Of a stretch of DNA of 64,000 bases, positions 12,261 to 23,126 are shown in pieces. Source of the DNA: Fusarium oxysporum f. sp. lycopersici 4287 (Eukaryota > Ascomycota > Sordariomycetes > Hypocreales > Nectriaceae); NCBI RefSeq assembly GCF_000149955.1, contig NC_030986.1:1059967-1123966 (forward strand), given 5' to 3'. The notes under the pieces were generated by a model. That model made no database searches. It was not told the DNA's origin and was given only the letters and a program-made list of their open reading frames with translations. Position 1 is the stretch's first letter; each line of letters starts with the position of its first letter. The position numbers and the translations under genes were made by a program.

Positions 12261-12967
12261 ATGTCGCAACAACTAGCGCTACCTCGGATCGTCCGACGAC
12301 GCTTGGCGGCTGTTCTCAAGTCAAGAACTGTCACATTGAGACCTGCGCAGAGAAGATGGATGACTCCCGCGCCGAAGCCTGGAGATGGGCCCATGATGTC
12401 GAGGAGGGCGGACCGAGAGCTTCCAGGTACGGACAATTGAGACTTAATAAGCATTTGGATTAGACTGACATTGATGATTGTGTAGATGTAGCTGATGTGA
12501 CATTCCGCTGGCGCCGTACTTTCCCCATCTTCCTCCTCATCGTGGCCGCTTCATCAGTCGCTATCTTCAACTACCAAAAGATGTCCTCACCCGTCGTCTC
12601 CTCGACACTCTACGCTCTACGAACCAACCAAGATGCTCGCAATCTCCTCGGTGATGAGATCTACTTCAAGCACCAAATCCCCTGGATTCACGGCGAGATG
12701 AACCAGCTTCACGGCCGTATCGATATTTGGTTCTCAGTACGAGGCACAAAGGGCGAGGGTGTTATGCGCTTCGCCAGTAATAGACCTACCAGCAAGGGTT
12801 TTTTCTCAACTACAGAGTGGAGTCTTACCATGAGCGATGGTACGAGGTTGGACCTTTTGGATAATGGTGATCCTTTCAAGGCGCTCATTGGAGGTGGTGA
12901 GGATCTTCCTGCTGTGGAGGAAGATGCTCCTACAAGAGGATTCCGAAAGCAGGTCGAATACAAGTGA
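12261..12967 (+). CDS. cytochrome c oxidase assembly factor COA1
   Basis: A 215-residue mitochondrial inner-membrane protein, in two exons: 12261-12426 and 12486-12967. The N-terminus is Arg-rich with almost no acidic residues over the first 30 positions (MSQQLALPRIVRRRLAAVL), a good matrix-targeting signal. One membrane segment, FPIFLLIVAASSVAIFNY, is followed by the Coa1/Tim21-type domain with SSTLYALRTN, GDEIYFKHQIPWIHGEMNQ and GRIDIWFSVRGTKGEG. COA1 acts with Shy1/SURF1 in early maturation of the Cox1 subunit. It converges with the mitochondrial ribosomal protein gene that follows. Confidence 0.9.
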
Positions 12968-13071
12968 GGCATGATGGGCCACTCAAAGGGAACATGGGAG
13001 GCGAGCATTGTTGTTAAAATGAATTTGATAACCCTGGGTACTCCGGTTATAGTCGAATCTGTACAGTAGAT

Positions 13072-13072
<1 letters not shown>

Positions 13073-13122
<50 letters not shown>
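13073..13122. repeat. (GT)25 microsatellite
   Basis: An uninterrupted GT dinucleotide run of about 50 bases in the short gap between the converging COA1 and uL3m genes. It lies just beyond the COA1 stop, probably in the 3' untranslated region. Confidence 0.95.
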
Positions 13123-13125
<3 letters not shown>

Positions 13126-13205
13126 ATACAAAAAGCCCGCTTATGATCTCTCCCATTTTATCATACGTAGTACAAAGTCCCTCTTACAATCCATGGTAAA
13201 AGTCA

Positions 13206-14204
13206 TTAGTCTTGAAGCTGCGCCGTTTCTCTCTCATTCTTCAGCTGAAGATGCCTCTCCCGGGCTTCCTGGAGCTTAACCTCATGATCGGGGTTGCGCT
13301 CCAATAGAGTAGCCAAAGCAGCCTCACGATGAGGTTGAGGAGGAGCCTTTCGCTTCTTGGCGTCTTGAAGACGAACAACACGACCCTTGGGACCGGCAAT
13401 AGGTCCACCGACTAGCACAATACCCAAGTCGTTATCCACCATCATGACCTTGAGGTTCTGCACTGTGACGAATTCGTTGCCCATACGACCAGGCATCTTC
13501 TTGCCGGGCATGACACGACTACCACTGCCTTGCGAGGGACCTGTTGTACCGATTGTTCGATGGTTCTTGGAGTTACCATGCGAAGCTTCCTGACCGGAGA
13601 AGCCGTGGCGCTTCATACCACCAGCGAAACCCATACCCCGCGATCGGCCCTTGACATCGACGTACTGGCCCTTCTTGAACCAGTCGGGAAGAATCTGAAC
13701 ACCAACGGGCAGAAGACCAGACTCGTTTCGGACCTTGAACTCGGCGAGCTCAGCCTTGGGTGCAATGCCCTTGGCCTCGTAGTAACCCAGCAATGGGCTT
13801 GTGACGTTTCGACCATCACGCGAGCCCGCACCAATCTGCACAGCCCAGTAACCGTTCTTCTGTCGGGTCTTGTTGGCGACAACCTGAACCTGATCGAGTT
13901 GCAGCACGGTGCAAGGCACACGGGTCTTTCCAACAAACACACTAGTCATGCCCTTCTTGGTAGCAAGGACACCCGAGCGCAGAGGCGTAGTATTCTCCCG
14001 ACGCTTCAGCGCAGCAGCAGGACCATTCGTAAGAGCAGGAAGACCGGAAGAAGGCTGGTTGAATCGCTTGTGCTTGTTGCGAGGAGGAGCCGTGGTCCAT
14101 CCATACTTGACACCGCGGGTAGCTGTGAGTGGGAGGAGGAGAGGCCGGGCGGCGACGGCGCAGGGCCGTGGGAGGGCCAGGCGAATTGGCAGACGAGGAG
14201 ACAT
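13206..14204 (-). CDS. mitochondrial ribosomal protein uL3m
   Basis: A mitochondrial large-subunit protein of the L3 family (yeast MRPL9), 332 residues from the ATG at 14204, with no intron. The N-terminus, MSPRLPIRLALPRPCAVAAR, is rich in Arg and small residues, typical of a matrix-import presequence. Core L3 motifs follow: GMTSVFVGKTRVPCTVLQLD, GFAGGMKRHGFSGQ, ASHGNSKNHRTIG, GSRVMPGKKMPGRMG and KVMMVDNDLGIVLVGG. An in-frame ATG at 14378 would add 58 residues including several acidic ones. I prefer 14204 because the presequence starts cleanly there, but the longer form cannot be excluded. Confidence 0.93.
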   Translation of the reverse strand: MSPRLPIRLALPRPCAVAARPLLLPLTATRGVKYGWTTAPPRNKHKRFNQPSSGLPALTNGPAAALKRRENTTPLRSGVLATKKGMTSVFVGKTRVPCTVLQLDQVQVVANKTRQKNGYWAVQIGAGSRDGRNVTSPLLGYYEAKGIAPKAELAEFKVRNESGLLPVGVQILPDWFKKGQYVDVKGRSRGMGFAGGMKRHGFSGQEASHGNSKNHRTIGTTGPSQGSGSRVMPGKKMPGRMGNEFVTVQNLKVMMVDNDLGIVLVGGPIAGPKGRVVRLQDAKKRKAPPQPHREAALATLLERNPDHEVKLQEARERHLQLKNERETAQLQD

Positions 14205-14546
14205 TTTTGAAGGCGGCGTGTCGACAGCGGCGGTGACGCTGTCGAGGAGAGCAATTGGGCCGCCGTGGGTGGGATATTGAGGGCGATGGGTCGGATCGGT
14301 TGATAGTGGTGAAAGATTTTGGGTGAGGCTGAGATACTGGAGAGCTTTTGCAGCACCCGGAGAATTCCCGGCTAGCATTGGCTGTAGTGAAATGGCACAA
14401 CAGTCTGGGAGTGAAAGATGCTATGAAATCATTTAACGAAGCGATTTGAATTGATTTCGTATTTGATAGTTTATGAGACTTTATCATTTAGTCTCTCTAT
14501 TTATTCTTCTTTTGTTGCTGATGAATCGTGTTGACCTTTATCCTCT
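14205..14546. promoter_or_regulatory. uL3m promoter and leader
   Basis: 342 bases upstream of the ribosomal protein gene and downstream of the PITH gene, both on the minus strand. It contains the in-frame upstream ATG at 14378 and a T/A-rich stretch near 14450-14520. No other feature was seen. Confidence 0.45.
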
Positions 14547-15269
14547 CTAAACTCCAGGACCCCTCCCTCCAATACCGCTCCCCATCTGATTCACACTCGT
14601 ACCCTTGAGTTTATGATCTCCCGGGTTAGCAGCAGCCTCGTAGATGATATTCGCAGGCGCTCGTCCAAGTTGAGTCCATTCACCCTTGAAGCCCAGGTAC
14701 GAGATTCGGGTAACATCCTCATCACCGTCGCCAAAGTTGTCCACAAAGAAGAGCACCAGCCGCTGCACCTTTCCAAACAGGGCTCTCTTCACGGGAATCT
14801 CTTGCAGATCGCTTGTCTGAGAGAGCTCGAGAGTTTGAATAGGGTCTGACTCCTCGGCGGCTGCAAAATCGAGATCGTCTCGGTTGATGAAGAGATGGAG
14901 GGTTTTGGGGGCTGAGGCTGAAGGGGATGTGCGGATGAGGATGGAGTGAAGCTTGATTTGGGCCGTGAATCTGATGTAATTCAGTACAATACTTGTATAT
15001 AAGATGGGGTTTACTTACGGCACTGTCATGAGAAGCTGCTCATCAACGTCACTCTCTAGCTCAGGCTCAACGCTGAGTCTCTCTTGCCACGTCTTCTTAA
15101 CGATGGTCTGACCAGCATCTCGCTGGGCTTCATTCAGAGTGACAATATGATCAAAGTTGATTTGACTGTAGAGTGAGAACTGCACTGCTGGTGTGATGTC
15201 GTCGGAGTGATCATGCTCATGATCGTGGTCGTGGCCGTGGCCAGAATGTTCATCATGGCAGTGAGACAT
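14547..15269 (-). CDS. PITH-domain protein with His-rich tail
   Basis: A 224-residue homologue of PITHD1, the C-terminal domain of thioredoxin-like TXNL1. Exons are 15269-15019 and 14970-14547; the 48-base intron has a GTAAGT donor and CATCAG acceptor, and phase is kept. The N-terminus is a striking His/Asp/Glu run (residues 2-24, alternating HDHDHEHDHSDD) that could bind metal ions. The PITH fold then follows, with YSQINFDHIVTLNE, the DEQLLMTVPFTAQIKLHSI strand pair and VTRISYLGFKGEWTQLGRAP. In TXNL1 this domain docks on the 26S proteasome; whether the stand-alone fungal protein does so is inference. Confidence 0.9.
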
Positions 15270-15625
15270 GATGTTCAAATGATCTGAATAGTTCCGCAAT
15301 AAGTAATTAATTGTAAGGGCAGTTGATTCTGCGAATCTGGCTCAAGCTCGTGGTGATGGTTGAGTTGATGTTGGTTGTAAGTCAAGTGAACCATTGACAA
15401 TCGAGGATGACGTTTTAGCACTGGGTCCCCTACATAAGCGTCCAAGACTGGATATCATGAACATTAATAACTGGCCCAAGGTCGCACAATCCAAACCCCA
15501 GTGAGAAACAACCAATCTTCATGATTTCCTGACTAGCAATTAAATAATAGCAATTATATATGTCATGTATATCATCAATAACCCTGAATGCATAGCCAAA
15601 ACTCCTGTAATTTGCTTCGCTTGCT
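15270..15625. other. intergenic, PITH promoter and RRN6 3' end
   Basis: 356 bases between two minus-strand genes. It is AT-rich around 15530-15600, which fits the RRN6 3' untranslated region and polyadenylation zone. No gene was seen. Confidence 0.5.
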
Positions 15626-18600
15626 TCATCTAAATCCACTCTTCCTCTTGTTCTTCTTAGCCTTCTTCCTATCTCCAAAGATGCCCGATACAGGCTGGCT
15701 CATAGCAAACGAGGGCCCAAAGAGTCCTTGACTCTGTGATGACGAAGGTATGCCTTGCTGGCTCGACATGGTTTGAGGCGTGGGAGCAACAGATATCGGT
15801 GGCAGCGCCATGGGCTCTTCTCTCCGAGGACGCATCGGCGAAGATATGGGGTTGCCCGCTGTAGTTCGCACGGAAGTCTTTATGGCCTTGGGGTCTCTTC
15901 CCTCTCTCATAAACGGTGGAAGTTTGTACTTGTCGTTCTGGGCCTTACGCTTGTTTTCGATCCTTTGCAGTCGCAATCTTGCCTCGTCAAACTTTCTGTC
16001 GCTAGCAATAGCAACGCTGGACATGTAGTCATCTGTACTAACACCACGTTCGGTGGGCCAGTATGACAGCACGTTAGACTGTTTGGCATTTTCCATCTTG
16101 TCCAATCTCAATGATGGGGCGAGGAGCTGTAGTCGCCTGATCGCTGCATCATTGGCAATGTTTGGTGTCGCACTGAGAGGCGATGAAGGAATTCCACCTT
16201 CTGATGACTGCGATGAGTTGATTCGAACTACACTCGACTGAGTGGGCTGAGTTCGTCCATCTTCCTCTTGACTTATCGGTCCCAAAAGGGGCATATCTTG
16301 AACCATAACTCCAGCTGTCGCGAGGAACATGTCCTTAGCCAAGTCTGCGATCCAGCCCCTTCTTATTTCCTCCTCTTGTTGAGGTATTCTTCCTTCCAGC
16401 GGATCAAGCCAGAGATCAACGTATGTTTGGTTAAGGTGTGACAAACTGACAAGTTCCCGAATCCACTCTTGAGAAGTCTGTCTTCCGAGTTGCGTCACGA
16501 CTGTTTGTCCATCATCGCCTGCAAACAAATCAAGCATATCGGGTTGTGTTTCGTGAAACCCATTTCGTAAATCCATCGGACCAAGCTCGTCGCCGATTTC
16601 TTTCCAAGTCTTTAGAGGAAGTCTCCCTTCAGCCACCCCCTCAGTGATATTCTCTTGAATAGCTGAGAGTAAAGCGGGTGGTATATCATGAAGACCGTCT
16701 GAAATAGCCAGCAAGGTCTGTTGAAGAGAACGGCACAAGCCATCCAGGTTCAAGCTTATAGGCCCGAAAACTGCAGATGCTCTGCTCTTCATCTTATCGA
16801 GGTCCTTGGATCGATTGCTAGGTTTTACTACATGTTTGATGTTGTTATCAGCCATGCCTTCAGGAAGCACAAACGTGCTGCCCATATGTCTAATGAACTG
16901 TTTTCGTTTCTTTTTCCAGCGCTGCGCTTCGTCTGACTTGTTACGACCAACCCGCCCACTAGGCAACGAAATCTGCATATTGCGATCTTTGACTGAGACA
17001 CAGATGCAGTATTGCACACCCAAATTCTTGCTCAGGATGCTGCCTTGGTAGAATTGAACTCCTGCACGGTAATAATAGGCTCCAAGGCCAGACGAAGCGT
17101 CCCCATCCCGCGTGAGCCTGACCGGGTGGATTTCGAGTGATTGAATATCGCCACTGGCCGATTCGCCATTTTGAGGAAGAGTAAGCGTATCACGGTGCCA
17201 ATAAGGAAGGCCGCTTGTCTTTGACTGTCCGAACCAGTAGGTTTGAAGTTGTCTGTGAGTCGGAGAAAAGACAAACACCATAGCAGCCTCTTGTCCACCT
17301 TCTGAAGTAAGGCATGTTGTCATTCGCAACCCTTCTCTGTCCAACAAACGAGGGCAGGATATCAGAATAGTCGGTTTTGGTCCTTCCTCCTCCTCCTGCG
17401 TGCTTTTCGTAAATAAGTCAATCCAGTAAATAGTGCGCATGGTTAAGACGAATATGTGATTTTGGTTGGCTGGGCTGACTCTGATGTCAAGAATTGCATC
17501 AGGTTTGGACTTTGGACGAGCCAATAATGAGAGTTGGGGCAGAGCTATGTGCGATACGAGATCAACAACTTCATACTTCTCCCTGTTCCAGATCAGCAGA
17601 TGACTCGATCGTTGCGCTAATCCTCCAGAATCATCAGCACTCTGTGAACCATCTTCCCAGAAACTGTCCACTTTGGCAGTGCCGACAAATAAAACCCCGT
17701 GCTTTTCAGCAGGATGCTCTGTCGTGGAGGGCAGATCGTTCAACAATCCATCCGAGACATGCCCACATGAGTAAGGCAGAAGTCGTGTTTTCAGCTTGTT
17801 CCCCCCTAAGATGTCCCATATTGACCAATATCCACACTCGTCAATGATGGCGATCTGTGGTGGCAGGCCCTTGGAGTTCGGATTGAAAGCAACGTCAACC
17901 TGCGCGTTGCCACCAGTCATCTTATGAGAGACGGCCAGGATCGGGTTAGGATCGATTCGCGACAGGCGTGACTGATGAATATTGAGGTCAGAAGCAGACG
18001 ATTGAGCCACTGGGACCTTGTGATATTCTGGATGGAGAATCGTGGTCGAAGTTTGCTTCTGAACAATGAGCCAGCGAATGGCATCATATCTTGTGAGACT
18101 AGTTGCGAATTTGACTTGAGAAATTGGCAGACCATCGCTGGCCCAAATGGCCTCTTCCTCGGGATCATCAGGGTCAATCACAGAGGGTTGAAGAGTCGTG
18201 CGCTTATCGTTTCCCCATTTCCATTTCGATTGATCGATCCGAGCCAGTCTAAGCAGCTCTCCTGACTCTCCCGTAGCAGCCGCAAGCATGGGTGATCCGG
18301 TAATTCTTGAGTGATTCGACACATTCGTCATTTGCCCGATAGCAAGTAATGGTTGATCGCTAACTTTGCCCTCGACCTTTGAGTAGCGATCCATATTCTC
18401 CTGTAGTAGTTCCGATAGCGCCGAGTTGCCCATGAAGGCTTCGGGATGAGCCTGGAGTAGCCATCGCTTTTGAACTCTTCTTTCCTGCCATAAATTGGAC
18501 GAGATCTCCGGAGCAGGAGTTTTTGAAGGCGGGTACAACTCTGCTGAAGATCCAATGACTTTGAAGTGAGGTGCTGGACATCTTTGTTACTATTGCGATG

Positions 18601-18750
18601 CGCGCAAAGAGATTGTATGAACTCACGTTCAGCTGTTACGCGACTGGAGTGAAAAGTCCCAGGCTGCGCTGTCGCATTCTCAGGTGGTATATAAGTAAGA
18701 CTTCCTACGTGACCGTGGATTAGGTCCGTAAGTCGCCGGGTCTCAGCCAT
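15626..18750 (-). CDS. RNA polymerase I initiation factor RRN6-like
   Basis: A 1016-residue protein in two exons: 18750-18627 and 18543-15626. The 83-base intron has a GTGAGT donor and a CTTCAG acceptor; a second AG three bases on would also keep the frame. RRN6 is a core-factor subunit that recruits Pol I to the rDNA promoter in the nucleolus. What shows it: an N-terminal region opening MAETRRLTDLIHGHVGSLTY, a long stretch with WD-like strands (for example QIAIIDECGYWSIWDI and SSHLLIWNREKYEVVDL), a helical C-terminal half, and a lysine-rich tail ending KKAKKNKRKSGFR, as in fungal RRN6 proteins. Sequence conservation in this family is low, so the assignment rests on overall layout and tail. 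Confidence 0.8.
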
Positions 18751-19223
18751 TTGGCCCAAGTCTTGATTTCCAATGTGCTGAAATGTTGGCCGATTTTCCT
18801 TTCTTCATCGCGAGATGGGCTAGTACAGGCGCAAGAGAGTCTCGAGCGGGAGTCAGTAGTATTTGAAGCACTAAAAAGGCATCCTATGTCATGCGAGGTT
18901 GTGCGATGAAGAATTTGGCCGCGCAGGCAGAAATGCATCTATAGAAGAGCAGTATCGGTGAGTATAAGTAAACGTAAAGTTAGAGATGCTTTGCGCATGC
19001 GATGAGAAGTGAAGCTTTCGACGGCCCCACGTGGCGGTGCAAGCGAGGTGCGCCACATTTATCAGTCGACCGAGCAACGCAATTTCGCGGTGTAAATACA
19101 TACATGCAGTGGGACAATGCCCAGTTTGTATCCTCATGATCAACCCCATTTACCCTACGGAACAAGAATTTGAAGCCGAAAACAACACCAGCCAAACCAC
19201 CCCACGATCCTGAGTCATACGCA
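18751..19223. promoter_or_regulatory. divergent promoter, RRN6 and SPC25
   Basis: 473 bases between opposite start codons, with one CACGTG box at 19028-19033. A TTG-initiated open frame runs into SPC25 from 19170, but the first ATG, 19224, is the sensible start. Confidence 0.55.
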
Positions 19224-20048
19224 ATGGCTACCGACTTTCGGTCCTCCCTATCTGCCAGTATGCGACAGAGCATGGCCCCCGTCGGCCCCTCTGTCGCAAA
19301 CCAGCTGCCCAACATCAACTTTGGCTTCGATGACCTGCGCGATCGCATGGCAAAGTTCACGGCCCGATTCGATGCATTCATTGAAGAGGGCCGTAAGCGC
19401 GTCCTCGAAGAGCGCAACCAGTTTCGCATGAACGTCGCTGAACTTCAAGGTATGCTCCAAAACCGCCGGCGCATAAGATATCTACTAACCACTACATCAG
19501 AGGATCAACGTATGAAGAAGCGAGACATCGAAATCATTCAAGTCAAGACCTCGACGCACCAACAAACAATTGAGAAGGAAGAGGCGGAAACGCGCGAGAT
19601 GGAGAGCGCTATTAACTCCCTCGCTGCCCAGCGCGATAACCACCTCGCAACCCGCGACAGTCTCAAGGCTGAAATTGCACAAACACAAGCCGAGATCGAA
19701 GCCCGACTTGCCGCGCAGCGCGAATACGCTCAACAGCAACAAGCCCAGTCTCGTTTTAACGTGCCTGAGTTGGACTTCTGGATCACCAACCTATGCCTCA
19801 AGATCGAGGGCGCTGGCCACGACGATCGTCTCAAGTTTGTGTACACGCATATTGACGAGAAGGATTGGGAGCGCGAGGCTTGGTTCGAACTTGTTACAAG
19901 CTCACGTGATTACGATGTGAAGCATTGCAGACCCAAGATCGAGAGGGAGAAGGTTGAGAAGGTGTTGGATAAGCTGAATGAGTCGAGGGAATTGGTTGTT
20001 CTGCTAAAGGGGATGAGAGAGTTGTTTGTGGAGGCCATGAAGACCTGA
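19224..20048 (+). CDS. kinetochore protein Spc25
   Basis: Ndc80-complex subunit, 257 residues. Exons are 19224-19449 and 19501-20048. The 51-base intron has a GTATGC donor, CTAAC branch site and CATCAG acceptor; it is a multiple of three and stop-free, so an unspliced reading also looks open. The middle of the protein is a long coiled coil (about residues 45-170) rich in Glu, Lys, Arg and Gln. The C-terminal Spc25 globular domain follows, with FNVPELDFWITNLCLKIEGA, KFVYTHIDEKDWEREAWFEL and DYDVKHCRPKI. The Spc24-Spc25 head joins the Ndc80 complex to the inner kinetochore. The next gene downstream, MZT1, is also a mitotic-spindle component. Confidence 0.9.
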   Translation: MATDFRSSLSASMRQSMAPVGPSVANQLPNINFGFDDLRDRMAKFTARFDAFIEEGRKRVLEERNQFRMNVAELQGMLQNRRRIRYLLTTTSEDQRMKKRDIEIIQVKTSTHQQTIEKEEAETREMESAINSLAAQRDNHLATRDSLKAEIAQTQAEIEARLAAQREYAQQQQAQSRFNVPELDFWITNLCLKIEGAGHDDRLKFVYTHIDEKDWEREAWFELVTSSRDYDVKHCRPKIEREKVEKVLDKLNESRELVVLLKGMRELFVEAMKT

Positions 20049-20462
20049 AGAGCTGATTGATGGATTATGCTGCGACGACCGTTTATGTGCGATAATGCTC
20101 TTTTTGAGAACGATAATTATACCTTGGATGATTTCTTCTGTTTGATATAAGGTTCGGAGTTTATCTCTGAGTGTCTGAAAGATCTTTGACCTGAGCACTA
20201 AAGTGGCCTCCTAGATACTAATTATATTTACCAATAAGGTCGTGTTGAAAATTGAAAGTTGAATTAGATCGTCATGTTGAAATCTCCTTCTAAAAACACT
20301 GGTAGCCGTACCGTTTCTCATAGTATTTTTGCTGTTTATTGTCATGATTTGCATATCAGCCCAAACCAAGCCGCGACCCGCGTCTCCCCGCCATGATCAA
20401 TTAACCTCCATCTCCACTTCCCTCTCTTCATACACCATATCAAAAGCCCACCAACACCCATC
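20049..20462. other. intergenic, SPC25 to MZT1
   Basis: 414 bases holding the SPC25 3' region (AT-rich near 20200-20350) and the MZT1 promoter with a C-rich leader. No gene was seen. Confidence 0.5.
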
Positions 20463-20800
20463 ATGCCTGAACCAGATAAGCACGCCGCTGCGCAACAAGC
20501 CGTAGATATTCTCCATGAGATCTCTACTATCCTAGTACGATAGCTCATCTATAAAACAACACGCGTGAAGACCCGACCGCTGACTTAAGACCACAGAACT
20601 GTCACCTTGATCGCCGAACTCTATCAATCTGCATCTCTATGATTGAGCGCGGAGTGAACCCAGAGGCTTTAGCGGTACGTAATCTAACTTTACTTGTTTA
20701 CGAGTTGAAAGAGTTTCTAATATGTGTTTCCATGCAGCAAGTTATCAAGGAACTCAGACAAGAGGCCCAGCAACCTGCAGCCGCGGCAAGACGACGTTAA
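20463..20800 (+). CDS. mitotic-spindle organizing protein MZT1 (MOZART1)
   Basis: A 70-residue gamma-tubulin complex recruitment factor. Three exons, 20463-20534, 20597-20674 and 20738-20800, all phase 0, with GTACGA and GTACGT donors and CACAG and TGCAG acceptors. The protein contains [14 protein letters not shown], then [20 protein letters not shown] and [14 protein letters not shown], the three-helix MOZART1 signature, followed by an Ala/Arg tail. MZT1 binds the N-termini of gamma-tubulin complex proteins and is needed for microtubule nucleation at spindle pole bodies. Because its exons are so short, it is easily missed by ORF-based annotation. Confidence 0.92.
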
Positions 20801-21211
20801 GTGAGCGGAATGAACTCTGTACAGAGATTTGACACGAATTGAATTTGGAATTATGGAAATATTGTCTCGGTAGGCGTTCATAGGGAAATGCTTTCACTTA
20901 ACCGGCGCAATTAAGACTCTGCCAGAATAGAGATTTTGTTGTACTCATGCCCTAGGTACATACTCAAACAATCATGCTACCTTACTTTGTGTCCGTTGAA
21001 TCTTATTCAAAAACCCAAGATCAACGCAGAATAATAAGCGCCCAAGATGCAAACCACCAACCTAGTCACATCCCTTCGTACACATATAGTCAGTCAGTAG
21101 CCTCCAACTGGTATTCCCCCCACCAAGTTAATGCAGCCTCCGCCAACGCCTTGCAGTAAAACAACCTAGCCAACCCTTTTGAATTTTTATATCATGCTGT
21201 TTTGTGATTGC
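20801..21211. other. intergenic between converging genes
   Basis: 411 bases between the MZT1 and CHY-finger stop codons, holding both 3' untranslated regions. No gene was recognised. Confidence 0.5.
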
Positions 21212-23126
21212 TCATCGATGTCCAATAAGAACAATTTCGTTTTCGTCTTCTTCGTCATCATCATCGTCTTCCTCTTCAGCGTCCGAAAGGGTGTCGCTGA
21301 GATCATCCAGTTCAGAGTCTTCGTCATTCTCTGATGAATTGTTGCCACGGTTTCGGATTCCCCAGATTCCAAGGATATCGTCCTCGGACTCTTCGTCTGG
21401 TGGCAGGTGTGCCATGATCGAGTCGAAACCCAAATTGCCAGGGGACACTGATCGTGCAACTCTATCTGGAGCGCGGTATTGAGCCTCAACACCGTGAGAC
21501 GAATGTCTGCGCCTATTTCCCACTGTGATAGGTGCTCGGTTTCCACTCACAGATCCAGAAGCATCCCGTCCAGTTTCCACGATCGGTTGCATTTCAGCAG
21601 GCGGTTGTGATCCTGTGCTGTCACCTCCCACGATATTCAGTTCTACCGTATTGTATGACCGGCATATGGAGCATTTCAGACCCAACCAGTGATATCGAAC
21701 AGTACTCTTCCCGGAGCAATCGTTGCACAGAATAACGGCAGTGGTGTCGCGGAACTCCGGTGGCATGGGCTGAGTCTGGATGGCAACATCCAGATTTCGG
21801 AACTGGCTCTCCATATTCGTAAGACTCTTATTGCAGATCGGGCATTTGTATGAAACTTTCATATGCTGTTCGTAGCACTTCTTATGGATACTATGACCGC
21901 AAGCCATGAAGACCACAGGCCGTGGTGAAGTAAAGAGGTACTCGCCACAGATGGGACAGTCGCAATCTGTTGATCTCTCGATACACTTGTGAGAGCCCTC
22001 AATCGAGGTCGAAATACATGCCCGACAGGTCTACAGCCAGTCAGCATTCAATATCATAGTGGCATAATCATGTTCTCACCTTGCAGTGAAAGAAGTCCCT
22101 GCCGAGGCCCATGCCTCGACGACAAATACCACAGTCGTTACAGTGGTAAATGGGTTTACTTTGACGGTTCTCCCATAAGTGACAAATATCGCAATAATAG
22201 TATGCCGACAACTCGCCGCAGTTGATGCACATGTCCGAGGCCTTCTGTGGTGTTGCACAAAGCATGCAGAGCATGTTCCTGGTCTCTGTGCGGATGAGGT
22301 TGTGATCCTCGTTCGCATCGTGACAGAAACGACAGGTGTACCATTTCTTACATGTGAAGCACTGGAGCTTGACGTTTCGTTCGTAGTGTTGGCATCCAAG
22401 AGGTTGTTCCGTTTCTGGTACTACCTCTAAAGGTTCCACTGGAGTCTCACTTCCATGTCGTTTCGGCGGCTTCACAGGTACATACGTCGGTGCTTTGTCT
22501 TCCTCGCTCAAGATAAATATTTCCTCATCCGGTTGGTTCTGCCAGAACTTCAACGGCCTCGATACTGGCGACGACGGTGATTGCGACAGAGGTACATCCA
22601 AGCCTTCACCACTCTCCAGGATCTTCTTCACAAGCGGCACTGTCTTGGACGACTTATATCCTTCCAACAGAATATCGTGGATTAACCGCGCTTTATCATT
22701 TTGGGGTATGTCTTGGGCGTTGATCGAATGGATCCGGGATCGCAACTCGCGCATACCATCATCTTCCGGAATCCGACGAGAGCTAAGTGGGCTCAGAGCA
22801 ATCCCGATATGATCGCGGGGAGGAGTTTCTTGGGACATGATTGGAACTGGTTCGGGTTCTTCAACTCTTGTTTCTTGGGTCGAGACGCTGAGGGGTCTGG
22901 TGAGGGGAGACTCGATGATCGGCACCGGTGCCGGCTCAGGTACTGGCAGAGGTACAGGTACAGGCGCAGAGACAGGACTATCAGGATGACCGGAATCGCT
23001 CACTGCGTCAGCGTGTTCGGTCGAGTCGCCTCCATCGCCAGTGAAGGTAGATCGCGAGATTTCGGAAAATCGACGAGCCTGACGCAAGACGGGGTTGATG
23101 AGAAACTCTGAGACGAGGGAAGACAT
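21212..23126 (-). CDS. CHY/CTCHY/RING-finger ubiquitin ligase (RCHY1/PIRH2-like)
   Basis: A 621-residue probable E3 ubiquitin ligase. Exons are 23126-22080 and 22030-21212, joined in phase 0 across a 49-base intron (GTGAGA donor, CTGTAG acceptor). The N-terminal half is disordered with a Pro-Val repeat. Zinc modules follow in the order of RCHY1: a CHY finger starting LGCQHYERNVKLQCFTCKKW, a CTCHY finger with CDICHLWENRQSKPIYHCND, and an RING-H2 finger CPICGEYLF ... CGHSIHKKCYEQHM ... CPICN. A zinc ribbon comes next (CNDCSGKSTVRYHWLGLKC), and the tail is long and acidic. RCHY1 targets p53 and other substrates in animals; the fungal targets are not known to me. Confidence 0.9.

Noticed and set aside
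13530..14210. 226-codon plus-strand ORF opposite uL3m
   Set aside because: No protein-like features; the minus-strand ribosomal protein explains the open frame.
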